64,000 nucleotides of DNA from Nitrospira sp. UBA2082 (GCA_002331335.1 DCZO01000020.1:7239-71238); one strand, 5' to 3'; shown: positions 17,930-27,084, numbered from the stretch's first letter. The notes: generated by a model not told the origin, from the letters alone. A program made the numbers and translations.

Positions 17930-20122
17930 TTACCATCCTCCATCGGCAAGTCCCGGACAGGGCTCGAACCGTTTGCCATATTTGGCGGAGAGCGCCTCCA
18001 ATTGCTGGGCCAGTTGTGATGGTGTGATGGTCTGGCGGGCCCAGGTCAGCAACCCTCCACGGAAGGCCGGGAATCCGATCCCGTAGGTCAGCGCGAAATC
18101 GATTTGCCAGGGCTTCTCCACAATCGTCTCGTGCAGGCAGCGCACGGCTTCGTCGACCATGGGGAGAAACAACCGCTCTTGAAGGAGGTCATCGGAGAGC
18201 GGGCTGGTGTCAGATGGAAGGGTGCGGCGATACTGGCTGATCGCTTGCAGCGCGCGCGGGTTCTCCTTGCCCGCCTTCCAAAACGTGACCGGCGGTTGGT
18301 TCTCTGGAAGAAAGTGTTGAAGCAGGGCATCACGCGACTCGATCCGCGAACCCAGGACGGCGAGCGATGTCAGCACATGCATGCCGACGGGAAGCCCGAT
18401 CAAGTCGAGGAGTTCCAGCGGTCCCATTGGGTGTCCGCTGTCCACGGCCATTCCGAAGTTCTTGGCGACCGCGTCGATACGACGGATCGGCGTCCCTTCG
18501 CCGACCAAGATCACCGCCTCCGCAAGATAGCGGGAGAGAATTCGGTTGACGAGAAATCCCGGCCCGTCGTTCACGACGAGGGGAAACTTGCCCAATCGCT
18601 TGGCCAGCCCACATGCCTGGGCCAGGGCCTGATTGGAGGTGAAGGGCGCGCGCACCACTTCGACCAGTTGCATCTTGGCCACTGGGTTGAAAAAGTGCAA
18701 CCCCACGCACCGCTCCTGATGGGCGGCCCCCGCGGCGATCGCGGCCAACGTGTACGAGGAGGTGTTGGTCGCAAAAATCGCTTCGGGTCCTGCGTGCGAT
18801 TCGAATTCCGCAAGTACCGCCCGTTTCACATCCAGTTTTTCCGATACCGCTTCGATCACAATCGGCGCCGAACACACATCCTCGATACGGACCGTGGGAG
18901 CGATCCGTGACAGCCGATATCGGAGATCGGAGGGCTGAATCAGCCGCTTCCGAACCTGGGCCGTTTGAGCCTTGTGGATGCCGCCCATCGCTTTCGCCAG
19001 AATGCTTGGCGAGAGATCCCGCAACACCACGGGATGCCCCTTTTCGGCGAGTTGCCCCGCGATCTGCGCACCCATCAAGCCGGCTCCCAGCACGGCGACC
19101 CGTGTCACTCCTGGCGATGCAGCGGCGGCATTCCGTTTCACCGTTTCACCGGCCAGGAACAGCCCGACAAGGTAGTCGGAGGTCCGGCTGGCCATCAACT
19201 CCAGCAGGAGCGGCTGTTCGATCGTGAGCGAAGCGTCCAGCACACTCGCGCTCATTCCTTTCTGGATCGCATCGATCGCCCGCAACGGGGCCGGGTAGAA
19301 ATGGCCGACACGCTGAATCACCTGGCGACGGGCATAGTTGCACACCAGAGGGCGAACTGAGGGGAAGTTCAAGAAGCGCTGGATGCCATGAAGAGGCTTC
19401 GGTTGGGCGGGTTGCCGACGCAGGGCATGCGCTTTCCCGACGGCGGTTTGGACTAAGGTCTCATGCCGCACACGGTCCAAAGTCCTGACACTGGATGGGA
19501 CGGAGGTTACCATTTCATCTACGAGGCCTATGCGCAACGCCTGCCGGGGGTAGACCGTCTTGCCGGCCGTGATCATCTCGAGGGCCGCAGACAACCCGAT
19601 CAGCCGGGGGAGCCGTTGTGTGCCCCCGAATCCGGGTAGAATGCCCAACTTGACTTCCGGCAGGGCAAAACAGGTTTTGGCATGGGTGCCGGCCAGGCGC
19701 CCGTGACAGGCCAGGGCCAGCTCGAGCCCACCGCCCAGACAAGGGCCCTCTACCGCAGCAACGAATGGTTTGGACGATCGCGCCATCTCGCCGAACAGAT
19801 GGTGAACGGCGGAGACGAGCGCCTCCATGGCGTGAAACGATTGCCGTGTTTGCGCATCGTGCACTTGTTCGAGGTCCGCACCTGCGCAGAAATTGCCCTC
19901 CTTCAAACTCAGCAGCACCGCTCCCTTGATGTCCTCGGTTTGACCGACGAGCTGCACGATGTGCTGCCATTCGGAGACGCTCTCGACGTTGAGCACGTTG
20001 ACCGACTTCCCCGCGTAATCGAATCCTGCCAGCAAGATTCCATCGTCGAGAAGGAGCAGCTTGAAATGCTTCAACTCGGCCTTGTCGCCGGAAGGAGCCG
20101 TGACGAGGTGACGGTCCGGCAT
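17930..20122 (-). CDS. fadJ: Fatty-acid oxidation multifunctional protein (enoyl-CoA hydratase / 3-hydroxyacyl-CoA dehydrogenase)
   Basis: 730 residues, the FadB/FadJ size. The N-terminal hydratase domain has the oxyanion loops NFCAGADL and GPCLGGGLELALA, with the two catalytic Glu in GGGLELA and LPEVKLG. The central NAD-binding fold begins VAVLGAGLMGAQIA. The dehydrogenase motif with catalytic His is CVGLHFFNPVAKMQLVEVV, followed by NDGPGFLVNRIL and HPMGPLELLDLIG. It performs hydration and oxidation of trans-2-enoyl-CoA. The gene starts 2 bp after the thiolase stop, so the two are one operon and probably form an alpha-beta complex. Whether it is the FadB or FadJ type cannot be decided. Confidence 0.92.
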   Translation of the reverse strand: MPDRHLVTAPSGDKAELKHFKLLLLDDGILLAGFDYAGKSVNVLNVESVSEWQHIVQLVGQTEDIKGAVLLSLKEGNFCAGADLEQVHDAQTRQSFHAMEALVSAVHHLFGEMARSSKPFVAAVEGPCLGGGLELALACHGRLAGTHAKTCFALPEVKLGILPGFGGTQRLPRLIGLSAALEMITAGKTVYPRQALRIGLVDEMVTSVPSSVRTLDRVRHETLVQTAVGKAHALRRQPAQPKPLHGIQRFLNFPSVRPLVCNYARRQVIQRVGHFYPAPLRAIDAIQKGMSASVLDASLTIEQPLLLELMASRTSDYLVGLFLAGETVKRNAAAASPGVTRVAVLGAGLMGAQIAGQLAEKGHPVVLRDLSPSILAKAMGGIHKAQTAQVRKRLIQPSDLRYRLSRIAPTVRIEDVCSAPIVIEAVSEKLDVKRAVLAEFESHAGPEAIFATNTSSYTLAAIAAGAAHQERCVGLHFFNPVAKMQLVEVVRAPFTSNQALAQACGLAKRLGKFPLVVNDGPGFLVNRILSRYLAEAVILVGEGTPIRRIDAVAKNFGMAVDSGHPMGPLELLDLIGLPVGMHVLTSLAVLGSRIESRDALLQHFLPENQPPVTFWKAGKENPRALQAISQYRRTLPSDTSPLSDDLLQERLFLPMVDEAVRCLHETIVEKPWQIDFALTYGIGFPAFRGGLLTWARQTITPSQLAQQLEALSAKYGKRFEPCPGLADGGW

Positions 20123-20124
20123 GG

Positions 20125-21450
20125 CTATGTCCTCTCCAGGATCATCGCGACGCCTTGCCCGCCTCCGACGCAGGCGCTGATTAGGGCCCGTTCCGCACTC
20201 CGGCGTTTCAGTTCGAACAGGGCGGTCAGGGCCAGGCGCAGCCCGGACACGCCGACCGGATGGCCGAGTGCGATGGCGCCGCCGTGTGGATTGAGATCGT
20301 CAGGCGGAATTTCCCCGAGACGCCCCGTCAATCCGTATCGGCCGAATTTGCGCTCCATGAGGGACGGTGAATCGAGGATGCGGCTGATCCCCAACACGAC
20401 GGAGGCGAAGGCTTCGTTGATTTCAAACAGCGAACAATCCTTGAGGGCCAGGCCGGTCTTCGACAAGAGTTTGGCGATGGCACCGACAGGGGCCAGGCCC
20501 ATGCAGGACGGCTCATAGCCGAAGTCGGCGTACTCTCTTACGTACCCGAGAATCGGCAACCCGAACGCTTTGGCCTTCTCCTCTTCCATCAATAAGACGG
20601 CGGCGGCCGCATCCGTGATCTGCGAGGCGTTGGCCGGTGTCACCGATCCATGTCGCCTGTCGAATACGGGTTTCATGTCGGCAAAGGTCGCTTGGCCGGC
20701 ATCCGTCCGAATGCCGTTGTCCCGTTCCACATAGCTGCTCAGTTCGGGCACGTACATGGGGACGACTTCGTCCGCGAAAAGGCCTTGGTCCCAGGCCGCC
20801 GCCGCGCGTGTGTGCGAACGGACCGCATAGTCATCCTGTTCGAGTCGGCTGATCCCGAGCATCGGATCTTTGGCGATATTTTCCGCAGTCAGACCCATGA
20901 TGAGATCGCACATCGGGTCTGTGAGCCCCAGCAGCAGCCCGACTTGCGGCGGGTAGCGCGTAAGGTTCAGCAGTTTCGGAAGCAAGGCCGCAGTCCCTGC
21001 GATTCGTTCCCGAAGGGTTCTGGCTTTTCCGTACTGGAGCAGGAGGTCGGCGACGTGCTTGTGATAGACGACGGGAATGCGGCTCATCGCTTCCATGCCG
21101 ATCACGAGCACCGTGTCGGCATCGCCGCTTCTGATGCGCAGGCCGGCGTAGTAGAGCGCGGTGACGCCGGATCCGCAGTTCTTCCCTGCCACGGTGTCGG
21201 CGGGGATCGTCAGCGGCAGCCCCCCGGTGACGGCGGCCACTCGCGTCGGATTGACGGCGTGCATGGGCGTGGCCACGTTACTGCCCAACACACAATCGAT
21301 CGCGTCCAGGGGGAGATTCCAGCGATGGCACCGCTGGATCATTTCGCGGACGACCCAGGCACCCAGCACGTCCGCGTCGGTTTCGCGGAACTCCGTCCCT
21401 TCTTTGCAGAAGGGGGTACGAAACCCGTCGACGATCACGACGTTACGCAT
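20125..21450 (-). CDS. fadI: 3-ketoacyl-CoA thiolase (beta subunit of the oxidation complex)
   Basis: 441 residues, FadI-like in length. It cleaves 3-ketoacyl-CoA to acetyl-CoA and a shortened acyl-CoA. Catalytic residues are visible: nucleophile Cys in AGKNCGSGVTAL, His in PHGGAIALGHPVGVSG, and the second Cys in SACVGGGQG. The family element FEINEAFASV is present. First gene of the minus-strand operon with fadJ. The upstream 245-bp gap is shared with the divergent acyl-CoA dehydrogenase gene and contains a short perfect palindrome. Confidence 0.92.
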   Translation of the reverse strand: MRNVVIVDGFRTPFCKEGTEFRETDADVLGAWVVREMIQRCHRWNLPLDAIDCVLGSNVATPMHAVNPTRVAAVTGGLPLTIPADTVAGKNCGSGVTALYYAGLRIRSGDADTVLVIGMEAMSRIPVVYHKHVADLLLQYGKARTLRERIAGTAALLPKLLNLTRYPPQVGLLLGLTDPMCDLIMGLTAENIAKDPMLGISRLEQDDYAVRSHTRAAAAWDQGLFADEVVPMYVPELSSYVERDNGIRTDAGQATFADMKPVFDRRHGSVTPANASQITDAAAAVLLMEEEKAKAFGLPILGYVREYADFGYEPSCMGLAPVGAIAKLLSKTGLALKDCSLFEINEAFASVVLGISRILDSPSLMERKFGRYGLTGRLGEIPPDDLNPHGGAIALGHPVGVSGLRLALTALFELKRRSAERALISACVGGGQGVAMILERT

Positions 21451-21527
21451 AGCACTGCCCCCTCACGGCGTTTGAACGATGCGGGGCTTGGCAGTTGACC
21501 GTGACCATACTGCCTTTCCAACTGTGG

Positions 21528-21538
21528 GGTATCATACC
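21528..21538. promoter_or_regulatory. 11-bp perfect palindrome in the divergent beta-oxidation promoter region
   Basis: GGTAT-C-ATACC lies between the divergent thiolase (21450) and acyl-CoA dehydrogenase (21696) genes. It could be the binding site of a fatty-acid-responsive repressor. No regulator gene is adjacent, so this is tentative. Confidence 0.35.
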
Positions 21539-21695
21539 ACCGATCTTGATGGCCGGTCCCCCCTCCTGACGTATAAAAAGGACTCGCTTGCCCCGGCACC
21601 GGGGAACACAGGCAGAATCTTGGGCAGCAAGAGGAGGAGTGGTGGTAAAGTAATACAGGACAAACAACTCCCCGGCGTACTATTAGGTGCTGTGT

Positions 21696-23573
21696 ATGGC
21701 CAAACCGCAACTGTTCAAAGGGGCGGAGGCGGTTGCTGAAACCGCGCGTGACAAAGCCTCCTATACCGGCTTTCTTGCCGGATTGTTCGAAGCCGAGGTC
21801 CGTTGGGACCTGCTGACCTCCATTAGTATCCCACCTACCAGTCAACCCGCCTTGGATTTCTTTGAACGGTTCAAAAGCATCCTGTTGTCTGTGGATTCGG
21901 AACGGGTTGATCGGGAAGAGGAGTTGCCGGAGCCGCTCTTGAAGTCACTGGCGGATCTTGGCGCCTTCGGCATCAAGATCCCCACACGGTTCGGGGGGCA
22001 GGAATTCACCCAATATGAATATCAGCGGCTGGCCATTCTGTGCGGCAGCGTCGATGCCTCGCTGACCGTGTTGTTGTCCGCGGCCCAATCGATCGGTGTG
22101 CCGGAGCCGCTACGCTTGTTCGGCACCAAAGAGCAACAGGCCAAATACTTGCCCAGATTGGCCCGGGGAGAAATTTCAGGGTTCGCGCTGACGGAACGTC
22201 AGGTGGGCTGCGACATTTCCAAGGTGGAAACCTATGCCGTTCGCGTTACGGAGCACGGCAAGACCCTCGGGTATCGCCTGACGGGAAAGAAATTCTTCAT
22301 CACCAATTCAGCCAAGCGGGACGGGGAGTTCCTGTCCTCCATGCTGGTCGTCATCGCGCGGATCGTGGATCGGCCGGAAGAACTTCATGATTCTCAGGTG
22401 CCGAAGCGATACGGCGCTTTCATCGTCGAAACCCACTGGCCTGGATGCTCCGTCACCCGGCTGCGCTTCGAGGGGGTGCGGGGCATCTACAACGGGGCGC
22501 CGGCCTTCGATCAGGTCTATGTCCCCGCTGACAATCTTCTAGGCAGCGAGGAAGATGGGCTTCGAATCGCCCTTGCCACGCTGACCGTCGGCCGTCTGAC
22601 GCTGCCCGCGGCCTGTTTGGGCGGTCTCAAACAATGTCTGTCCGTCATGCGGTGGTGGGGCAAGACCCGCGTACAGTGGAACAAACCGATCGGCGAGCAC
22701 AATCTGATCGGCGAAAAACTCTGCCGGGCCGCGGCCTACACCCTGGCGCTGGAGGCCATCATGGCGTTCTGTGGCACGTGGGCGAACAAGAAGGGCGATC
22801 TCCGGATGGAGTCGGCCGCGTCAAAAATCCTCGGGAGCGAGTGGTATTGGGAAACAGTGAATGATCTGTTTCAGGTGCGCGGAGGGCGAGGATTCATGAC
22901 CGAGGAATCCCAACGCCGAAGCGGTGAAATCGGCATTCCGGTCATGCGGATGATGCGCGATGCCCGCATTAATCTGGTGTGGGAGGGGACCAGCGAGATT
23001 CTGCGGATCTGGATGGCGCGTGAGGGGCTGGCGCCCTATATCGAACAGGGCCTCGCGTTGCTCAAAGGGGCGGGGGCGCAGCGGCTTGAGGCGCTGTCGT
23101 ATTACGCGCGCATGGTGGTACGCTCCTGTCAGCCCTTCTCGATGTCCGCAGGCGCCGCCGGGATGTTCGGACGGGATTCCGGGCGGTGGGTGCGCTTCAT
23201 CGAGTCTTCGTCCCGGCGCCTGACCCGGACGATTCTCGGTACGGCTATCCGTCACCAGCAGAGTCTGCACCACAAACAACTCCTGCTGCAGGACATCGTG
23301 GACGACAGCCTGGCCCTGTTTCCGATGGCCGCAACCATTTGGTATGCCGCACAGCCGGACATGCGGGACAATCCTGGTATCCAAGCGCTGACCGACTATT
23401 TCTGCCAGGATATGGCGGGCCGTCTGAATCCTCAGACAGAGCGAATCGGCCGGCACAAGAAAGACGGGACCGTCTATCGATTGTCGAAAGCCATTCTGAA
23501 CGGTGAGTATGCCTGGCTTGAAGAGGGGATTGTGCCACTGCTCGACCAGCCGCATGGGCGGGGTGTCGCATGA
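21696..23573 (+). CDS. Acyl-CoA dehydrogenase
   Basis: 625 residues from ATG 21696, longer than classical 380-residue enzymes and similar to very-long-chain or FadE-like types. It introduces the trans-2 double bond using FAD. Recognisable motifs are the FAD/substrate loop FALTERQVGCDISKVET, the GKKFFITNSA strand, and NLVWEGTSEILRIW containing the catalytic Glu (the W/Y-E-G-T motif). A roughly 170-residue C-terminal helical extension follows. It is divergent from the fadI-fadJ operon and 52 bp upstream of a second thiolase gene, so it completes the pathway. The electron acceptor is presumably ETF; no etf genes are in the window. Confidence 0.9.
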   Translation: MAKPQLFKGAEAVAETARDKASYTGFLAGLFEAEVRWDLLTSISIPPTSQPALDFFERFKSILLSVDSERVDREEELPEPLLKSLADLGAFGIKIPTRFGGQEFTQYEYQRLAILCGSVDASLTVLLSAAQSIGVPEPLRLFGTKEQQAKYLPRLARGEISGFALTERQVGCDISKVETYAVRVTEHGKTLGYRLTGKKFFITNSAKRDGEFLSSMLVVIARIVDRPEELHDSQVPKRYGAFIVETHWPGCSVTRLRFEGVRGIYNGAPAFDQVYVPADNLLGSEEDGLRIALATLTVGRLTLPAACLGGLKQCLSVMRWWGKTRVQWNKPIGEHNLIGEKLCRAAAYTLALEAIMAFCGTWANKKGDLRMESAASKILGSEWYWETVNDLFQVRGGRGFMTEESQRRSGEIGIPVMRMMRDARINLVWEGTSEILRIWMAREGLAPYIEQGLALLKGAGAQRLEALSYYARMVVRSCQPFSMSAGAAGMFGRDSGRWVRFIESSSRRLTRTILGTAIRHQQSLHHKQLLLQDIVDDSLALFPMAATIWYAAQPDMRDNPGIQALTDYFCQDMAGRLNPQTERIGRHKKDGTVYRLSKAILNGEYAWLEEGIVPLLDQPHGRGVA

Positions 23574-23625
23574 GTGCAGCGGGCCCCATGCGAGCAGTGA
23601 TGTGGCGATTGTGTGAGGGAGAGGG

Positions 23626-24840
23626 ATGAGCAAGGGGATGAAGCAAGCGGTGATCGTCGGTGCCGCGCGCACTCCGATGGGGAGCTTTAACGGAGCATTC
23701 AGCTCCGTGCCGGCAACCAAACTAGGCAGTCTGGCTATTGCGGAAGCCCTCAAGCGCAGCCACATTCCCCCCGACCACGTGGACGAAGTCTATATGGGGT
23801 GTGTGCTCAGTGCCGGCCTCGGCCAGGCACCGGCCCGACAGGCCTCAATCGGCGCCGGGATCCCGTACTCAATCGGCGCTGCGACGGTGAACAAGGTCTG
23901 CGGGTCGAGCCTCCAGACCGTCATTATGGCCCTTCACGCGATTGCGCTCGGTGAGGCCAACATCGTCGTGGCCGGCGGAATGGAAAACATGACCCGCGCG
24001 CCGTACATGCTGGAGAAAGCGCGGCAAGGGTATCGGCTGGGCCATGCCGAGTTGGTGGATAGTGTGATCAAGGACGGGTTATGGGACGTCTATAACAATT
24101 TTCATATGGGGGCTGGCGGCGAACTCTGCGCGGCCAAGTACCGGCTTGCGAGGAGCGAAGTCGACGATTTCGCCTTGGAGAGCTACCGGCGCGCCCGGGA
24201 AGCCATTGCTACCGGAGCGTTCAAGCGGGAGATTGTACCGGTCGAAATTCCGCAACGGAAAGGGCCGGCAGTCACCGTCGCCGACGACGAAGAACCAACC
24301 CGCGTCGATTTGGGCAAGTTGCGGCAGCTCAAGCCGGTGTTCCGGGAGGACGGCATCCTGACCGTGGGCAATTCGCCATCCTGCAACGACGGAGCGGCGG
24401 CGATGGTTGTCATGGCGGAAGAGGAAGCTTCGAAACGGGGACTCGTTCCGATGGCGCGGATTCTCGGCTATGCCGGAGCGGCACTGGCTCCCGAATGGTT
24501 TACGCTCGCCCCAATCGATGCGATCAAGGCCGTGCTCAAGAAAACCGGACTGTCGCTCAACGACATCGACCTCTTCGAGATTAACGAAGCCTTCTCCTCC
24601 GTCGCACTGGCCATCAATCGGGAACTTGGACTTGATCCACGGAGCGTCAACGTCAACGGTGGTGCGGTTGCGCTGGGCCATCCCATCGGCGCCACCGGCG
24701 CGCGGTTACTGACGACGCTGATTCATGCCTTGGCAGCCCGAGGCGCAAAGCGGGGGTTGGCGACGCTCTGCATCGGGGGTGGAGAAGCCTTGGCGATCGT
24801 TGTGGAGCGGATGTCACGGGAAAGTGGAAGCCGGTTGTAA
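23626..24840 (+). CDS. atoB: Acetyl-CoA C-acetyltransferase (thiolase II type)
   Basis: 404 residues. It condenses or cleaves acetoacetyl-CoA. Motifs: Cys nucleophile in [26 protein letters not shown], His in [17 protein letters not shown], and the second Cys in [12 protein letters not shown]. Its length and the HMGAGGE loop match biosynthetic/degradative thiolase II rather than the FadI type at 20125. It is preceded by GAGGGAGAGG, a good ribosome-binding site. It is co-directional with the acyl-CoA dehydrogenase gene and likely in the same operon. Confidence 0.9.
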   Translation: MSKGMKQAVIVGAARTPMGSFNGAFSSVPATKLGSLAIAEALKRSHIPPDHVDEVYMGCVLSAGLGQAPARQASIGAGIPYSIGAATVNKVCGSSLQTVIMALHAIALGEANIVVAGGMENMTRAPYMLEKARQGYRLGHAELVDSVIKDGLWDVYNNFHMGAGGELCAAKYRLARSEVDDFALESYRRAREAIATGAFKREIVPVEIPQRKGPAVTVADDEEPTRVDLGKLRQLKPVFREDGILTVGNSPSCNDGAAAMVVMAEEEASKRGLVPMARILGYAGAALAPEWFTLAPIDAIKAVLKKTGLSLNDIDLFEINEAFSSVALAINRELGLDPRSVNVNGGAVALGHPIGATGARLLTTLIHALAARGAKRGLATLCIGGGEALAIVVERMSRESGSRL

Positions 24841-24969
24841 TCCTGGTCGTGCGCGGTGATCGGTATGAAGAGCAAGCGCTTGTGACCACCCGGGCGATTG
24901 GACTCTGAGCCTGGGGCATGGTACTGTGTTACACGCTACGAATTACTGGTTCGTCTCGCGCTTCCCCCC

Positions 24970-24984
24970 TGGCACTGTTTTTGC
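24970..24984 (+). promoter_or_regulatory. Sigma-54-type (-24/-12) promoter
   Basis: TGGCAC-N5-TTGC with exactly ten bases between the GG and GC dinucleotides, matching the invariant spacing of RpoN promoters. It lies in the 300-bp gap after atoB and faces the small genes at 25144 and 25477. No enhancer site or activator gene was identified. Confidence 0.6.
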
Positions 24985-25143
24985 GCGAATCGTCTTCGTG
25001 TTTCCGGCGTGTCGGCGTGATCTTGGAACCGTACCGTGTTCTCGGTGCGAGCGTCACCGGCGTCTGCGGAAGATGCTCCGAGGTAGGTCGTGGACGCATC
25101 GGCGGTGCAGGTGTCTCACGTGAGTCACCTGAGGAGGATGGCC

Positions 25144-25416
25144 ATGAATAAGACGACGTTTATTAGAAGCATGCAGTCAAAGAAGCGAAAACGCAATCCT
25201 GCGCGGAAACTGAAAATTCGGTGGGAGGTGCTGGGATTGTCCGGACCTCAAGAGAATGAGGAGTCGGCTTCCATTGATTCAATCCGGCAAGCGGTGTCAT
25301 CCATGGCAAGCCGGGGTCTTGGACAGGGAACACGTTCCCGCATGAAAGGTGCGGCGTCGGAGGAAGGTTCGCAGGCCGGCGCGCGCGGGGCGCGGCGCCG
25401 GGGAGCGACCGAATAA
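25144..25416 (+). CDS. Small basic protein
   Basis: 90 residues. ATG 25144 is preceded at a good distance by GAGGAGG; an ATG six bases earlier sits too close to that site. The N-terminal third is strongly basic (KKRKRNPARKLKIRWEVLG), and the tail is rich in Gly, Ala, Arg and Ser. I do not recognise it. It may bind nucleic acid. A sigma-54-like promoter lies about 160 bp upstream, and a second small basic gene follows. Confidence 0.5.
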   Translation: MNKTTFIRSMQSKKRKRNPARKLKIRWEVLGLSGPQENEESASIDSIRQAVSSMASRGLGQGTRSRMKGAASEEGSQAGARGARRRGATE

Positions 25417-25476
25417 TCGATCACAACCGTCGCCTGACGGTTGACCGGCTGAGAGTGCCAGCTGAAGGAGGGATTT

Positions 25477-25665
25477 ATCGGACGCGGAGGCAAAACAACG
25501 TCGGCGAAGCGAGATCGCGAAAAGGCCTTGCAGAACGTCCGCAAGGAAAAAGACGCGAAGCGTGCCATGCGCAAGGCGGAAAAAGATGCGCGGCCTGTCA
25601 CGCACGATGGAGAAGATCCGGATTTGGCCGGGCTGCGATGGGGGCCGCAAGAGCCGCTCTACTGA
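25477..25665 (+). CDS. Small charged protein with an apparent AUC start codon
   Basis: A 63-codon frame ends at the TGA 25663-25665 and reads as a coherent lysine/arginine-rich helix (KRDREKALQNVRKEKD, then MRKAEKDARP) with an acidic/aromatic tail (GEDPDLAGLRWGPQEPLY). No ATG, GTG or TTG precedes it in frame. The perfect Shine-Dalgarno AAGGAGG (25465-25471) is 5 bases before an ATC at 25477 that would begin a GRGGKTT sequence. Either AUC serves as start, as AUU does in infC, or the start codon has been mutated. The upstream in-frame stop is TGA at about 25450. Confidence 0.55.
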   Translation: MGRGGKTTSAKRDREKALQNVRKEKDAKRAMRKAEKDARPVTHDGEDPDLAGLRWGPQEPLY

Positions 25666-25707
25666 CCGGTGCACTCCCTTATGCGTGCCCCCGAATGCAG
25701 CGGCCGA

Positions 25708-26028
25708 TTAGCGCGGGAACGGCTGCTCCTGTCCGCATTTCCAACAGGCGGCAAATTGAGCCTCATGACGCTCGCCGCAGCCGGCGCAGGTCCAGGTGTC
25801 GCGGTTCGATGCCAGTAGCACCAGACCTTCTTCAAGGACGCGCCGTGCCCGGTCGTAATCCTCGTTTCGGATCACCCAGAGCTCCGGGAAAATCTCAGTA
25901 AAGGGAATCTCGCCGGCCAGACCGGAGGAACGTTGATTCTTGATCGTACAAGGGATACCGGCCTGCTCCAGGCGCTCCTTACGCATCTCGACTTCGAACA
26001 AGTGTTGAGACACGAAGACCTGTTTCAT
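25708..26028 (-). CDS. DUF2007 protein with a C-terminal zinc ribbon
   Basis: 106 residues. The N-terminal part (VFVSQHLFEVEMRKERLEQAGIPC and PELWVIRNEDYDRARRVLEE) is the DUF2007 'putative signal transducing' fold, related to PII-like ferredoxin folds. The C-terminus has WTCAGCGE and AACWKCGQE, two CxxC pairs spaced as in a RanBP2-like zinc ribbon. It is a small cytosolic protein, probably a sensor or adaptor. It is transcribed alone on the minus strand. Confidence 0.82.
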   Translation of the reverse strand: MKQVFVSQHLFEVEMRKERLEQAGIPCTIKNQRSSGLAGEIPFTEIFPELWVIRNEDYDRARRVLEEGLVLLASNRDTWTCAGCGERHEAQFAACWKCGQEQPFPR

Positions 26029-26154
26029 CGAACCTAATTCTCACAAGGTTTCCTGGTCGCTGCAACCGGCTGAACACTGGCTCTGGTACAGATCGGATAG
26101 AGGGGCCGCCAAGGGACGGATGTCCGGCGAGGGCGGGGGGCATTCAAAGAGATT

Positions 26155-26619
26155 TCAGCAGCCCTTGAACTTGTTGGTCCGACATTGTTGTGAGAGCCGC
26201 TTGGCTTCCGTGACCTGCGCGGGCGTCATGCGGTTGGCGACATCTTCGAGATTCTCTTCCGCTTGCTTCTTTTCCTCACCCTGCATATGCGAAGCGGCAA
26301 GGCTCACCCACATATACGCCCGGACATAGTCTTGCGGTCCCCCCAGTCCTGCGAAATAGAGTTCCGCCAGGTTGTTTTGCCCAATCGGGTGCCCCTGCGT
26401 CGCGGCTTTCTCGTACCACGCTCGCGCCTGGGTATAGTCCTGCGGTACTCCCCGTCCCTTGGCGTACAGATCCCCGAGCCTCACCTGCGCCTCCGTGTCC
26501 CCTTGGCCTGCCTGTGCCTGGAGCGTCTGCAGGTCTTTTTGGTTCGGCGGTGAAAACGCGGCTCCCGGCCCAGCGGGAAGGACAAGGATTGCGAGAAGAA
26601 TGATGCGAAGAATTTTCAT
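26155..26619 (-). CDS. Exported Sel1-repeat protein
   Basis: 154 residues from ATG 26619, which gives a clean signal peptide (MKILRIILLAILVLPAG). An upstream extension to 26712 lacks one. Two Sel1-like repeats (TPR-like helix pairs) are visible: AQVRLGDLYAKGRGVPQDYTQA and GQNNLAELYFAGLGGPQDYVRA. A charged helix ending in TEAKRLSQQC follows. Such proteins scaffold periplasmic assemblies. The partner is unknown. Confidence 0.85.
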   Translation of the reverse strand: MKILRIILLAILVLPAGPGAAFSPPNQKDLQTLQAQAGQGDTEAQVRLGDLYAKGRGVPQDYTQARAWYEKAATQGHPIGQNNLAELYFAGLGGPQDYVRAYMWVSLAASHMQGEEKKQAEENLEDVANRMTPAQVTEAKRLSQQCRTNKFKGC

Positions 26620-26773
26620 GAGCGGTTGAGTATGGCGTGTGTCTGAAGCGATCGTCAAGGCCAAAGAAATCGGGGTGAGACTGTCGCAAGAAGGAGAAAA
26701 GACCTCCGACACCTGTTCTTGTCTCAGAAAGACGGTCAGGATAGCGCCAATCGTGGCTGCCTTGCACAGATCC

Positions 26774-26792
26774 TATGTTTAGTATATACATA
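26774..26792. promoter_or_regulatory. AT-rich dyad just before brnT, likely TA operator
   Basis: TATGT-N9-ACATA forms a dyad ending one base before the GTG start of brnT. It overlaps an AT-rich -10-like segment. BrnA-type antitoxins bind their own promoter, so autoregulation here is plausible. It leaves no room for a Shine-Dalgarno. Confidence 0.5.
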
Positions 26793-26793
26793 A

Positions 26794-27084
26794 GTGGTGT
26801 TCGAGTGGGACCCGAAGAAGGCGGCGGCCAACGAGGTCAAGCACGGAATCACTTTCGAAGAAGCCGGCACCGCATTCTTCGATCCGGAGGGGATCGATGG
26901 TGAAGATCTGGAACATTCGAGCACGGAACCGCGCCGGTACCGACTGGCGAGGTCGGCGGCGGGGAACATCCTCGTCATAGCCTATACACTCAGGAGCCAC
27001 GGCCATGAAAAAGCTATCCGACTCATCAGTGCGCGGCTGGCGAACCGAAAAGAAAAGAGGCGCTATCAAGAAGCGCCAGATTGA
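26794..27084 (+). CDS. brnT: BrnT-family toxin
   Basis: 96 residues from GTG 26794. An in-frame stop lies immediately upstream, so the start cannot be earlier, and there is no room for a normal ribosome-binding site. BrnT toxins are RelE-fold ribonucleases that inhibit translation. Family features are seen: FEWDPKKAAANEVKHGITFEEA at the N-terminus, then RYRLA, a strand with VIAYTLR, and the C-terminal IRLISARLANRKEKRRYQE with the basic catalytic residues. It overlaps brnA by 80 bp, an unusually long coupling. Confidence 0.9.
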   Translation: MVFEWDPKKAAANEVKHGITFEEAGTAFFDPEGIDGEDLEHSSTEPRRYRLARSAAGNILVIAYTLRSHGHEKAIRLISARLANRKEKRRYQEAPD

